40,468 nucleotides of DNA from Geobacteraceae bacterium (GCA_023701365.1 JAMPXD010000009.1:1-40468); one strand, 5' to 3'; shown: positions 17,144 to 25,890, counted from the stretch's first letter. The notes: generated by a model not told the origin, from the sequence alone. Program-made: numbers and translations.

Positions 17144-17281
17144 GCATCGCTCCTTTCGGCACCGGGGATATCAAGGCAGTCAGTATAGCAGCATTCTCCA
17201 CGGGATGCATCATTATCGGCAAGGCAATTTTCACGCGGAGCCGGATGCGCCGGCAAATCCTTGCCTGCCGCTGAAAAGTTC

Positions 17282-17310
17282 TTGAATCTTTGCCGATTTT
17301 CCAGTTTAAT
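17282..17310 (+). promoter_or_regulatory. Candidate sigma70 promoter of the DUF4388/pilT unit
   Basis: TTGAAT (17282-17287) and TTTAAT (17305-17310) are separated by exactly 17 bases. Transcription would start near 17317, leaving a leader of about 78 bases before ATG 17395. Confidence 0.55.
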
Positions 17311-17394
17311 AGACTGCCGCTATCCCGCCGAAGGCGCCGTTATTGTCGCACCTCGGCAGGCGAGATCAATCCTGCCGGGAGAGGAGCCCCGCCG

Positions 17395-19134
17395 ATGTCT
17401 TTTACCGGAGACCTGGAACACCTGCCGATCGTCGACGTCATCCAGCTGCTGCACTCAACCAGAAAGTCGGGGATCCTGAGCGTCAAGAGCCGCAAGGGGG
17501 AAAGCCAGCTGGTCTTCAAGGACGGTTATATCGTCAGCGCCAATCATCTGAACAATACCATCCGGATCGGCAAGATCCTCGTCGAGCTCAACGCGATCAC
17601 CCCGGCCATCCTCGACCGGGCGCTGCAGGAGCAGAACAATGCCGGCCATGAGCGCAAGCCCCTGATCGTCACGCTGCTGGAGAAGGGCCTGGTAAAGGAG
17701 GGGGACGCCTACAGGGGGCTGGAGCAGCTGATCGAGACGACCATCGTGGAAATATTGACCTGGAAAAGGGGGACTTTCATCCTGGATGTCCTCCCTTCCG
17801 CCGCCGCCGATGATTACCGGTACTATCCGGAAAAAATGAACCTGGAAATCAATGTTGACACCCAGAGCATCCTGATGGATTCCCTGCGGATTTTCGACGA
17901 GAAGGTCCGAGACGGCGAGCTGACCGAAGAGGAACTGCCTGAAGACGAGGGCCGGCTGATCTCGGCGGATGACCTTGGGCTGGCGGATCTCGATCAGCTG
18001 GAGCGGAAAATCCCGGAGGTCTTCTCGGGACTGGCCGATGCCGACCCCGCCTTGCTCCATCGCCAGAAGATAGCAGCGGCCGCGCCGGGTCTCTCACTGC
18101 CGGAGCGGGAGGAACTGGTATCCTTTCTCGGCAAATGTTCCGCCGCTGCCGCGCCGGCCGGTGAGCCGGCGCTCCGGGGGGGGCGACCCCGGCCGGTGAT
18201 CTTCTTCAGCGCCGACGGGCTCGCCAGCCACGCCATCGCCACTGTCTGCAAGCAGGCCGGGATGCTCGTCTTTACCAGCAACGAGGAACAGGACCTGGAT
18301 CCGATCATCGCTCAGGCCTTGTCGAAGAACAGCGTGCCGATCCTCGTCTTCGACGCCCCGGAGCAGGCAGACGGCCCCTTTTCCGCGGAACGGCTGGCCT
18401 CCCTGCGGCGGCAGAAGATGGCACAGTATCCGCAGCTCTGCACCATCCAGCTGGCCTCCCCCGGCGACGCCGCATTCTCCCTCCATGCATACGGCGACGG
18501 GGTCAGGGCCGTCCTCCCCAAGCCGCGCAGGGAGGAGCAGCAGGAGAGGTTCGTAGCGGACACCATCCAGTTCCTGACCACCTTCCGGTCGTACCTGGAG
18601 GAATGCGCCTGCGAGCGGGAGAACTCCCGGAGCGGCTGGCTCAAAGCCGCCAGCGCCGGTCTGACCGGTCTCCGGGAAGCCCCGGAGGTGGCCTCCGTCC
18701 TCCTCGCATGTGTGGCCGGGCTCTGCGAACGAGCGCTTACCCTGATCGTGCGCGGCCCGGAGCTGATCGCCGAAAAGGGGATCGGGATCAGGGCCGGCAA
18801 GGAGCAGGGGGCGGCCCCGACGCCCGGCTTCCGGATCCCCCTGGCCAAGCCGTCGCTGTTCCGCACGGTGGTTGAGGAAGGGCACCTCTTCTGCGGAGCA
18901 ACCGCGGACGCGGTGGTCCGGGAGCATCTCTTTGCCGCAATCGGCGCTCCTGGGCGTGCAACGGTGCTCCTCCTCCCCATGAAGAGCCGCGGGAAAACCC
19001 TGGCCCTCATCTACGGGGACTTCGGCGACAAGGAGCCGGCAGCGCTGGACCTCGACCTGCTGCAAATTGTGGCGCGCCAGGCTGAGCTGGTGCTGGAAAA
19101 TTCCCTGTACCGGAAAAAGCTGGAAAAACCCTGA
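17395..19134 (+). CDS. DUF4388 - MshEN-like - receiver-like - GAF-like signalling protein
   Basis: This 579-aa cytoplasmic multidomain protein opens with a DUF4388 domain at residues 1-55 (FTGDLEHLPIVDVIQLLH, SRKGESQLVFKDGYI). Residues 57-80 match the MshEN 24-residue motif except for N66 and A67 at the usual Gly-Leu positions, and a weaker second half follows to about residue 112. Residues about 263-380 resemble a response-regulator receiver (VIFFSADGLASHAIATVCKQAG), but the phospho-acceptor is uncertain. The last 180 residues look GAF-like. ATG 17395 is the first good start; the in-frame extension upstream would overlap the promoter. It is followed after 49 bases by a PilT-type ATPase, which hints at control of type IV pili. 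Confidence 0.8.
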   Translation: MSFTGDLEHLPIVDVIQLLHSTRKSGILSVKSRKGESQLVFKDGYIVSANHLNNTIRIGKILVELNAITPAILDRALQEQNNAGHERKPLIVTLLEKGLVKEGDAYRGLEQLIETTIVEILTWKRGTFILDVLPSAAADDYRYYPEKMNLEINVDTQSILMDSLRIFDEKVRDGELTEEELPEDEGRLISADDLGLADLDQLERKIPEVFSGLADADPALLHRQKIAAAAPGLSLPEREELVSFLGKCSAAAAPAGEPALRGGRPRPVIFFSADGLASHAIATVCKQAGMLVFTSNEEQDLDPIIAQALSKNSVPILVFDAPEQADGPFSAERLASLRRQKMAQYPQLCTIQLASPGDAAFSLHAYGDGVRAVLPKPRREEQQERFVADTIQFLTTFRSYLEECACERENSRSGWLKAASAGLTGLREAPEVASVLLACVAGLCERALTLIVRGPELIAEKGIGIRAGKEQGAAPTPGFRIPLAKPSLFRTVVEEGHLFCGATADAVVREHLFAAIGAPGRATVLLLPMKSRGKTLALIYGDFGDKEPAALDLDLLQIVARQAELVLENSLYRKKLEKP

Positions 19135-19183
19135 CGACAAGCAACAGCTGTTCACCACGAAAAATCATCCACGGGAGAATGCC

Positions 19184-20260
19184 ATGGACATGAAAGTGCT
19201 GCACCAGATCCTGCAAATCGCCTTTGAAAAGAGGGTCTCGGACCTTCATTTCGAGGTGGACAACCCCCCGTTTTTCCGGGGACGCGGCCAGTTGGTCCGC
19301 TCCAAGCTGCCGGACCTGACCCCCCAGGATACCGAGTTCATCGCCAACAGCATCATGGAGAAGAACAACCGCACCCTCCCCGAGGATTTTACCGAGCTGG
19401 ACGCCTCCTATTCCCTGCCGAACGGCGGCCGGTTCCGGGTCAGCATCTTCCGCCAGCGGGGCCATATCGGCATCGTCATGCGGGTCATCCCCCCCCATGT
19501 CGGCACCTTCCAGCAGCTGAACCTCCCGCCGGTGCTGGGGGAGATCGCCCAGGCCCCCAACGGCCTGATTCTGGTCACCGGTCCCACCGGCAATGGCAAA
19601 TCCACCACCCTCGCCTCGATGATCCGTTTTCTCAACGAGACTTGCAGCTTCAACATCATCACCATCGAAGACCCGATCGAGTTTCTCTTCACCTCCAGCA
19701 AGAGCTGCATCATCCAGCGAGAGGTGGGGATCGACACCGAGAATTTTTCCACGGCCCTTCGGGCCGCCCTGCGCATGGACCCCGACGTCATCATGGTCGG
19801 CGAGCTGCGCGAGCTGGAGACGATCGACGCCTGCATCAAGGCGGCGGAGACGGGACACCTGGTCCTGTCGACCCTCCATACCCAGAACGCCGCCTCCACC
19901 ATCAACCGGGTGGTCGGCCACTTCCCTCCGGACGCCCAGGAAGTGATCCGGCACAGGCTTGCCGATATCCTGGTGGCCACCATCTCCCTGCGGCTGATCC
20001 GGGACAAGACCGGCGAGCAGCTGATCCCGGCCGTCGAGGTAATGCGGACGACCAGCACCATCCAGGCCTGCATCCGGGAGGGGCGTCTTGACGAGATCGA
20101 AAAGCATATCGAAAACGGCCGTTCCCAGTACCAGATGCAGACCCTCGATCAGCACCTGGTGCAGCTCTGCCAGAAGGAGATCATCACCTTCGAGCAGGCG
20201 CAGCGGATGACCCGCTCGACCGACCTGGAGAGAAAGCTTACCTTCACCAGCGAGTATTAG
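19184..20260 (+). CDS. PilT-type twitching motility / pilus retraction ATPase
   Basis: This secretion ATPase of the PilT branch (358 aa) has Walker A GPTGNGKST at residues 133-141, with Asn where most PilTs have Ser. An Asp box is seen in TIEDPIEF, a Walker B region in PDVIMVGELRELETI and a His box in GHLVLSTLHTQNA. Such hexamers drive depolymerisation of type IV pili. No other pilus gene is in the window, so this is probably one of several PilT paralogues. ATG 19184 follows ACGGGAGAATGCC. The gene is likely in one operon with the DUF4388 protein. Confidence 0.9.
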   Translation: MDMKVLHQILQIAFEKRVSDLHFEVDNPPFFRGRGQLVRSKLPDLTPQDTEFIANSIMEKNNRTLPEDFTELDASYSLPNGGRFRVSIFRQRGHIGIVMRVIPPHVGTFQQLNLPPVLGEIAQAPNGLILVTGPTGNGKSTTLASMIRFLNETCSFNIITIEDPIEFLFTSSKSCIIQREVGIDTENFSTALRAALRMDPDVIMVGELRELETIDACIKAAETGHLVLSTLHTQNAASTINRVVGHFPPDAQEVIRHRLADILVATISLRLIRDKTGEQLIPAVEVMRTTSTIQACIREGRLDEIEKHIENGRSQYQMQTLDQHLVQLCQKEIITFEQAQRMTRSTDLERKLTFTSEY

Positions 20261-20415
20261 GGCGCGCGGGGAGTGAGGTTCGGACGCCGGTTGGACAGCG
20301 CTAATTTCTCCCCCCCGGGTCGGTCGTTTTTGCTGGACTTAGGAACATGGTCCCGCGTAACATACCGGAAAGAGCAGCCACCGGCTGGACAACAATCACG
20401 CGGAAGGATAACGTA

Positions 20416-20916
20416 ATGGCACAGGCAAAAAAAGGGGACAGGGTCAGGATCGACTACACCGGCACACTGGAAGACGGCACTGTTTTCGATTCCACCCTTG
20501 AGAATGAAGAATGCAGCAGCGACGAGTGCGACAGCGACGAACATGATTCCGGCGACTGCGGCTGCGGCTGCGAGGCCGGCCCGATGGAGCTGACCGTCGG
20601 CGCGGGGGAATTCTTCCCCCAGATCGACGAGGCCCTGGTCGGTATGGCCCCGGGCGAGCAAAAAACGGTCACCATCGACGCCGCAGACGCCTTCGGCGAG
20701 TACGACGAAGAGAAGGTCTTCACCGTTCCGCGGGGCGAGCTCCCCGAGGGGCTCACCCCCGAGGTCGGTGATGAACTGGTGCTGACCGACGAAAACGACG
20801 AATCGATCGGGGTGGTCGTGGTCGAGTTGAACGACCAAGGGATCACCTTCGACGCCAACCACCCCCTGGCGGGGGAGGATCTCACCTTCAGCCTGGAGCT
20901 GGTGGAGATCCTCTAG
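20416..20916 (+). CDS. SlyD-type FKBP peptidyl-prolyl isomerase with a Cys/Asp-rich insert
   Basis: This 166-aa FKBP-type isomerase/chaperone begins with GDRVRIDYTGTLEDGTVFDST, and the flap domain follows VGAGEFFPQIDEALVGM. Between the first strand block and the ELTVGAGE strand lies an unusual insert (about residues 31-56) with five Cys (33, 38, 48, 50, 52), one His and many Asp/Glu. E. coli SlyD binds nickel by a His/Cys-rich C-terminal tail; that tail is missing here, so the insert may be a relocated metal site. ATG 20416 follows CGGAAGGATAACGTA. A strong hairpin terminator follows the stop. Confidence 0.88.
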   Translation: MAQAKKGDRVRIDYTGTLEDGTVFDSTLENEECSSDECDSDEHDSGDCGCGCEAGPMELTVGAGEFFPQIDEALVGMAPGEQKTVTIDAADAFGEYDEEKVFTVPRGELPEGLTPEVGDELVLTDENDESIGVVVVELNDQGITFDANHPLAGEDLTFSLELVEIL

Positions 20917-20945
20917 AGATCAGGCAGGAGATTAACGTTGCACAA

Positions 20946-20980
20946 CAGGAAAGGCGGCCAATGGCCGCCTTTCCTGTTTC
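20946..20980. terminator. Bidirectional intrinsic terminator
   Basis: CAGGAAAGGCGGCC (20946-20959) pairs perfectly with GGCCGCCTTTCCTG (20963-20976), a 14-bp stem with a 3-base loop. It sits between slyD (plus) and srkA (minus), which converge here. The plus-strand side ends in GTTTC and the minus side in GTTGTGC, so the U-tract is weak but the stem is strong. Confidence 0.8.
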
Positions 20981-21031
20981 TATCCGGTGGGAATGTCGCG
21001 GCTCCGCGCCTTCCTGCCGCCGCCGCGACTG

Positions 21032-22018
21032 TCACGGCAGTTCCAGCGGCGGTTCGGCGAGCGCCGCCAGCTGCTCGCGCAGCTGGATGATCTGCTCGCC
21101 CCAGTAGCGGACCGTGTTGAACCAGGAGAAGGTGCGGGGAAAGATCGGGTCTTCCCAGCGGCTGGCCAGCCAGGCGCTGTAGTGGAGCATCCGCAGGGCA
21201 CGCAACGGCTCGACCAGGCGGAGCTCGCGCGGCTGGAACTCGTGGAACTCCCCATAGCCCTCCACCAGCTTGACTAATTGGGCGGTCCGGCGCGGCCGTT
21301 CGCCGGAGAGCATCATCCAGAGGTCCTGCACCGCCGGGGCCATCCGCGCGTCATCGAAATCGACGAAATGCGGTGCGCCGTCGCGCCACAGGATGTTGCC
21401 GCTATGGCAGTCGCCATGCACCCGGAGGTAACGGACCGGGCCAGCCTCGGCCATGATCGCCTCTATCGCCTCCAGCAGCTGGCCGGTAACCGCCAGGTAG
21501 CTCGGCCGGTACTCGTCCGGGATGAACCGCTCGCTGATCAGGGCGACGCTCGCCCGGCCGAAGCTCTGGCTGTCCAGGGTCGGCCGGTGCAGAAACGGCC
21601 GCACCGAGCCGATCCGGTGGATGCGGCCGAGCATCCGGCCGAGGATCAGCAGGTTGTCCAGGTTGTCGAACTCCGGTGCGTGCCCCCCCTGACGCGGATA
21701 GAGGGCGAAGCGAAAGCCGTGGTGGTGAAACAGGCTTTCGCCGGCGTCGTTGGTGAGCGGCGCCACCACCGGCAGCTCGTGTTCGGCCAGCTCCAGGCAG
21801 AAGCGGTGCTCCTCGATGATCTGCGCGTCGCTCCACCGTCCGGGGCGGTAAAACTTGGCAATGAGCGGCTGGCCGTTCTCGATTCCCACTTGGTAGACGC
21901 GGTTCTCGTAGCTGTTCAGGGCAAGGGTGCGGCAATCGCAGCGAAACCCCTGGCTCTCGACGGCGTCCATGATGAAGCTGGGGGTGAGGGTGTGAAAGGG
22001 GTGCAGGCTCTCGGGCAT
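21032..22018 (-). CDS. srkA: Stress response kinase SrkA-like (YihE) serine/threonine kinase
   Basis: This 328-aa aminoglycoside-phosphotransferase-fold kinase of the SrkA/YihE type has its catalytic loop in LRVHGDCHSGNILW (H201, D203, N208) and the metal-binding Asp in HFVDFDDARMAP (D220). In E. coli SrkA protects against stress-induced death. ATG 22018 (MPESLHPFHTL) is the family-like start; an in-frame ATG at 22108 adds a proline-rich leader. The gene is convergent with slyD. Confidence 0.88.
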   Translation of the reverse strand: MPESLHPFHTLTPSFIMDAVESQGFRCDCRTLALNSYENRVYQVGIENGQPLIAKFYRPGRWSDAQIIEEHRFCLELAEHELPVVAPLTNDAGESLFHHHGFRFALYPRQGGHAPEFDNLDNLLILGRMLGRIHRIGSVRPFLHRPTLDSQSFGRASVALISERFIPDEYRPSYLAVTGQLLEAIEAIMAEAGPVRYLRVHGDCHSGNILWRDGAPHFVDFDDARMAPAVQDLWMMLSGERPRRTAQLVKLVEGYGEFHEFQPRELRLVEPLRALRMLHYSAWLASRWEDPIFPRTFSWFNTVRYWGEQIIQLREQLAALAEPPLELP

Positions 22019-22095
22019 CGGTGGTGGCTCTCCGTCGCGTTCCGGCTGATCCGGGTCTGCGCTCAGCATAGCACCGATCGCGGCTGGAACCAAGG

Positions 22096-22123
22096 AAAAG
22101 CGCGGCACCGACCCATGCCGCGC
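22096..22123 (-). terminator. Intrinsic terminator of the MshEN-AAA ATPase gene
   Basis: GCGCGGCA (22100-22107) and TGCCGCGC (22116-22123) form an 8-bp stem. On the minus strand it is followed by CTTTTCC. It lies 8 bases after the ATPase stop. Confidence 0.65.
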
Positions 22124-22130
22124 TCATCGT

Positions 22131-23540
22131 TCAGTTTTTCAGATGGACATAATAGCAGGTCCATGCGGCGTCCAGGTTTTCTCTGGTCATTTCCGGCTTC
22201 CGGTGGTAGTACCTGGACCTTACCACGATGTGGTCCAGCAGGTCACGGGGGTGGCAGGCGTTGAATACGACCCCCGGCTTGCGGTAATAATTTTCAATGA
22301 GGTAATCGAGGCTTTCCCCGTCGAAGGTGATCCCGTTGAAATCGCACACCAGCCTGAATATGGCCCGGTATTCCTCCTCGGTGGGGCGATCGATGCGGAT
22401 CTTGTACTGGATCCTTCGCAGGAACGCCTCGTCGACCAGTTTGTCCGGATCGAGGTTGGTAGCGAAGATGACCACCATATCGAACGGAATGGAGAACTTC
22501 ATCCCGGTATGGAGGGTCATGAAGTCAATCCCCTTGTCGAGGGGGACGATCCAGCGGTTCAGCAGATGCCTCGGCTCTATCTGCTGCCTGCCGAAATCGT
22601 CGACGATGAAGAGACCGTTATTGGCCTTCATCTGCAGGGAAGCCTCGTAATACTTGGATACGGGGTTGAACTCCAGGTCGAGCCTTTTCATCGCCAGTTC
22701 GCCGCCGGTCATCACCACCGGCCTCTTGATCAAGGCCCAACGCTTGTCATAAGGGAGCGCCGGGTTCTCCGGCTCCACGGTGGTATGGCTTACCGGATCG
22801 AATATGCTGATGATCTGCCCGCCGACCGTCAAGGCATAGGGGATGAAGATCGTATCGGGCAGCAGCCTTCCCACTGTTTCCGCTATGGCTGTCTTGCCGT
22901 TGCCGGGGGGACCGTAGACGAAAATGGCCTTTCCCGAGCTGATGGCGGGACCGATCAGTTCCAGGATGTTTTCCCTGACGATCAGATGGGAAAAGCCTTT
23001 TCTGACATCTTCCTCCGGGATCAGAACGCTCTTCACCGTCTGCCGTCTCACGGTAGCCTGATAGTCTTCGAGGGAAACCGGGGCAGGCCCCACATAGTGG
23101 CAGAGATGCAGCAGTTCCGTGCCATAGACCTTCCCCGCTTCGGTGGCTTTGAAGGTATACGTGGTGGCGGCGTAGCCGCTCCCTCCCTTGATCTCCAGAT
23201 ACTTGTCCCTTCTCAGCAGCTCAAGGGCCTTGTCGATGATGGACAGGGGCAGTTTTATCCGTTCCGCCAGTTCGGCCATCTTGAATTCGCCCATGAAGAG
23301 TGAATGCTTGAGCGCCAGCTCGGCAATGAACTCGAGATCGAGCCCGGTTTCTTCGAGCGTCTCGGGAGGGGTCGGCTTTGTCGTGAAAACAAATTCGACC
23401 TCCTTTTCGGTAATGAAACCAAGGGCGATCAGGTTTTCCCCCACCCTTCCGCCATGATGCTTCTGTCTCTCCAGGGCCAGGTTCAACTGGTTCTCGGTAA
23501 TGACCCCTTCCTTGATGAGTATGTGGCCAAGCTTTTCCAT
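22131..23540 (-). CDS. AAA ATPase with N-terminal MshEN-type repeat pair
   Basis: This 469-aa protein has two tandem 24-residue motifs of the MshEN type at residues 3-26 and 32-55 with the typical 5-residue spacer. The pattern is Lys/Arg-(L/V)-G at the start, then L-I, a Gly, V/F-I, and in the first copy L17, L21 and a final Gln. In MshE and related ATPases this pair binds c-di-GMP. The first motif starts with Lys rather than Arg; the second lacks the final Gln. A winged-helix-like linker (LAERIKLPLSIIDKALELLRRDKYLE) follows, then a MoxR/RavA-like AAA module with Walker A GPPGNGKTA (210-218), Walker B LFIVDDFG and sensor ATNLDPDKL. A good start and terminator frame it as a single gene. Confidence 0.82.
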   Translation of the reverse strand: MEKLGHILIKEGVITENQLNLALERQKHHGGRVGENLIALGFITEKEVEFVFTTKPTPPETLEETGLDLEFIAELALKHSLFMGEFKMAELAERIKLPLSIIDKALELLRRDKYLEIKGGSGYAATTYTFKATEAGKVYGTELLHLCHYVGPAPVSLEDYQATVRRQTVKSVLIPEEDVRKGFSHLIVRENILELIGPAISSGKAIFVYGPPGNGKTAIAETVGRLLPDTIFIPYALTVGGQIISIFDPVSHTTVEPENPALPYDKRWALIKRPVVMTGGELAMKRLDLEFNPVSKYYEASLQMKANNGLFIVDDFGRQQIEPRHLLNRWIVPLDKGIDFMTLHTGMKFSIPFDMVVIFATNLDPDKLVDEAFLRRIQYKIRIDRPTEEEYRAIFRLVCDFNGITFDGESLDYLIENYYRKPGVVFNACHPRDLLDHIVVRSRYYHRKPEMTRENLDAAWTCYYVHLKN

Positions 23541-23801
23541 GGTGGCTATTCTCCTTGCTGCGACAACCGCGCAGAGTGGCAGATCGGCCGGAGCACCAGG
23601 CTCTTGGAGCTCCCTTGAGCTGCCGCTGGAATGGCAGGCATCTGCTTCAATAATATCCCGAAAATTTCAGATGTAAACTGGTGGGCAGGGAACCGGCCCG
23701 CCCGTTGTTTTTCACTGGCCTGTTCCCCCCGTTCGATAGTAGAATCAAGCTGCGGCTACCGCCGCCCATAGATCCCTGCCGCCGCAAAGGACCTCAGCCC
23801 C

Positions 23802-24959
23802 ATGCTCGAACAGCACCAGAAGCCGATGTTCCACTTCCTTGCCCTGCTCACCGCCGCCTCCATGGTCGGGCTGCAGGGATACACCATCCTGATCAACAAC
23901 TTCGCCGTCGAGACGGTGCAGCTGGAAGGGAAGCACATCGGCATCATCCAGTCGGTGCGCGAGGTGCCGGGCTTTCTGGCCCTGACCGCCGTCTACGTGA
24001 TGATGGTGCTCAGGGAGCACCGCCTGGCGGCCCTCTCCATCGCCCTGCTCGGCATCGGCGTCGCCATGACCGGCCTGTTCCCCACCTTTGCCGGCGTGAT
24101 CCTTACCACGCTGGTGATGAGCTTCGGCTTCCACTACTACGAGACCACCAACCAGTCCCTGACCCTCCAGTATTTCTCCACCCACCTCTCCCCCCTGGTG
24201 ATGGGGAAGCTGCGGAGCCTGGCGGCCATCTCCAGCATCGTCTCGGCCGGGGTCATCTGGTGCCTGGGGGGGTTCATGGGATATCGGGGGATCTTTCTCG
24301 TGGTGGGAGGAGTGGTCTTCTGCCTCGGGGTCTGGGCCCTGTTCCAGGACCCGACCCATGACAGCATCCCGCCCCAGCGGCTGCGGATGTTCCTGAAACG
24401 GCGCTACTGGCTGTTCTATGCCCTGACCTTCATGTCCGGCGCCCGCCGCCAGATCTTCGTGGTCTTCTCCATGTTCCTGCTGGTCAAGGTCTTCCACTTC
24501 ACCGTGCGGGAAATGACCCTGCTCTTCATCGTCACCAACGGCATCAGCTGGTTCATCAACCCGCTCATCGGCCGCGCCATCAACGCCTTCGGCGAACGGC
24601 TCCTCTGCACCATCGAGTACAGCGGGGTGGTGGCGGTCTTCCTCACCTATGCCTACGCCCGCTCCAAGGGGATGGTTGCCGCCATGTACATCATCGACTA
24701 CATCCTCTTCAACTTCGCCGTGGCGATCCGGACCTACTTCCAGAAGATCGCCGAGCCGCAGGACATCGCCCCTTCATCGGCGGTAGGTTTCACCATCAAC
24801 CACATAGCAGCCGTCTTCCTCCCGGCCCTGGGGGGTTACCTCTGGATGATCGACTACCGGCTCCCCTTCCTCGGCGGCGCCGCCCTGGGGGTGGTCTCGC
24901 TCGTCCTGGCCCAGTTCATCCGCCTCCCCGGACGGGCCGCACAGGCGGCTGCGCAGTGA
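23802..24959 (+). CDS. Major facilitator superfamily transporter
   Basis: This 385-aa polytopic membrane protein has about 11-12 hydrophobic segments, starting at FHFLALLTAASMVGLQGYTI. A charged loop in the middle (DPTHDSIPPQRLRMFLKRRYW) separates two six-helix halves, as in the major facilitator superfamily. The substrate cannot be inferred. The start ATG 23802 matches the first helix. It is monocistronic, with a 260-base upstream gap shared with the divergent ATPase gene. Confidence 0.82.
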   Translation: MLEQHQKPMFHFLALLTAASMVGLQGYTILINNFAVETVQLEGKHIGIIQSVREVPGFLALTAVYVMMVLREHRLAALSIALLGIGVAMTGLFPTFAGVILTTLVMSFGFHYYETTNQSLTLQYFSTHLSPLVMGKLRSLAAISSIVSAGVIWCLGGFMGYRGIFLVVGGVVFCLGVWALFQDPTHDSIPPQRLRMFLKRRYWLFYALTFMSGARRQIFVVFSMFLLVKVFHFTVREMTLLFIVTNGISWFINPLIGRAINAFGERLLCTIEYSGVVAVFLTYAYARSKGMVAAMYIIDYILFNFAVAIRTYFQKIAEPQDIAPSSAVGFTINHIAAVFLPALGGYLWMIDYRLPFLGGAALGVVSLVLAQFIRLPGRAAQAAAQ

Positions 24960-25100
24960 CCGGGGAAAGAGGCGACGCCACCAGCCGGTCGGGGCTCCCC
25001 GGGTCGGGCAGAGCTTTCTCCCGGCGGGAAATATGGTAAAATAGAACTACAACCATAACCCCTGGCCGACAACGGGGTCTCCGCCCCGGGGAGAGAAGCG

Positions 25101-25490
25101 ATGAAAGTTTACGACTACCATGACTATGATGGGGATCTCTGGGGAGACGTCAAGTTCACCAAGGAGGCGATCCGGGCGCGGGCGAACCTGCTTCTCTATA
25201 CGCTGCTCGTCAGCACCCCTTTCATCGCCCTCACCGCCCTGGGCGCCTATCTCTGCGGCCTGATGCCCCATGAGATAACTGGGATCAGTTGTTACCAGGC
25301 GATGCTCACCACCATCTTCTTCTTCGATACCCTCAGAAACACCGCCCATGCCTGTTTCGAGGAGGCCCGGGCGAAAGGGCTCGTCACCTGCCGGCAGGGC
25401 ATCCCTGTTGTCGATCCCGCATACCCGCACCACCGGCTCGCCCGCCTCTCCTTTGCCATCGGCGGGAGTGACCCGCAGAGTTGGCGGTGA
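25101..25490 (+). CDS. Small membrane protein, 129 aa
   Basis: ATG 25101 has GGGGAGAGAAGCG upstream. The protein starts with an acidic/aromatic stretch (MKVYDYHDYDGDLWGDVKF). One or two membrane segments (LLLYTLLVSTPFIALTALG) follow, then a soluble tail with three Cys. No family recognised. A small membrane ORF follows it by 22 bases. Confidence 0.7.
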   Translation: MKVYDYHDYDGDLWGDVKFTKEAIRARANLLLYTLLVSTPFIALTALGAYLCGLMPHEITGISCYQAMLTTIFFFDTLRNTAHACFEEARAKGLVTCRQGIPVVDPAYPHHRLARLSFAIGGSDPQSWR

Positions 25491-25512
25491 GCCGGCGGGG
25501 AGACGAGGCTCC

Positions 25513-25704
25513 ATGACTACCACAAGCGAAATCATAGTAACCGCGACCATCTGGATCTTGGCGGCAGCCGGCGGCTTCTTCTCCCTGCGCGCAGCCCGGC
25601 GGCAGAGAAAACAGCGGCAGTCAGGCAGGCAAGCGCACGGCGGCGTGAAACCCGCTCCTCAGAGCGGGCGCGGAGTACCCAGAGGTGGGCGCCGCGCCGA
25701 TTGA
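25513..25704 (+). CDS. Small single-pass membrane protein, 63 aa
   Basis: ATG 25513 follows GGGGAGACGAGGCTCC. One hydrophobic segment (EIIVTATIWILAAAGGFFSL) is followed by a strongly basic tail rich in Arg/Gln. It may be translationally coupled to the 25101 gene. No family recognised; it could be a chance frame. Confidence 0.45.
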   Translation: MTTTSEIIVTATIWILAAAGGFFSLRAARRQRKQRQSGRQAHGGVKPAPQSGRGVPRGGRRAD

Positions 25705-25752
25705 GGATCGATTGGCGATTCTCGCCGACCAGGTGACACGGGATGATAGCCA

Positions 25753-25781
25753 TTGACTCCGGCGGCGATGTCTTCTATAGT
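25753..25781 (+). promoter_or_regulatory. Sigma70 promoter of riboswitch unit 1
   Basis: TTGACT (25753-25758), a 17-base spacer and TATAGT (25776-25781) form a near-consensus promoter. The same arrangement, with a closely similar spacer, precedes riboswitch unit 2 (36361-36389). This supports both as real and fixes the transcript start near 25787. Confidence 0.8.
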
Positions 25782-25805
25782 CATCCCGGTAATTTCAACC
25801 AAGAA

Positions 25806-25890
25806 GATAAGCGACAATACTAAACCATCCGCGAGGGTGGGGCGGAAAGCCCATTGGGTCTCCAGGAGACAGCCGGGATGCCGAACTATC
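25806..25890 (+). promoter_or_regulatory. GEMM-I riboswitch, cGAMP (GEMM-Ib) type, unit 1
   Basis: The core GACAATACTAAACCATCC, a GCGA tetraloop, GGGCGGAAAGCC, the GGGTCTCC/GGAGAC stem and AGCCGGGATGCCG follow the layout of GEMM-I aptamers. From memory, the ACAATACTAAACC core is that of the Geobacter elements shown to prefer 3',3'-cGAMP. P1 would be GATA (25806-25809) with TATC (25887-25890). The 3' half of the aptamer is also the 5' arm of the terminator at 25872-25917, so ligand binding should prevent termination: a predicted ON switch. The controlled gene starts at 25974. Confidence 0.85.

Noticed and set aside
17248..17266. GGCAAATCCTTGC resembles a sigma54 promoter.
   Set aside because: The GG and GC elements are one base too close, and a sigma70-type promoter with correct spacing lies just downstream.
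25782..25880. CATCCCGG at 25782-25789 is complementary to CCGGGATG in the aptamer (25873-25880) and looked like an extra P1 or antiterminator.
   Set aside because: It lies immediately after the -10 box and mostly before the expected transcript start near 25787, and unit 2 has no equivalent.
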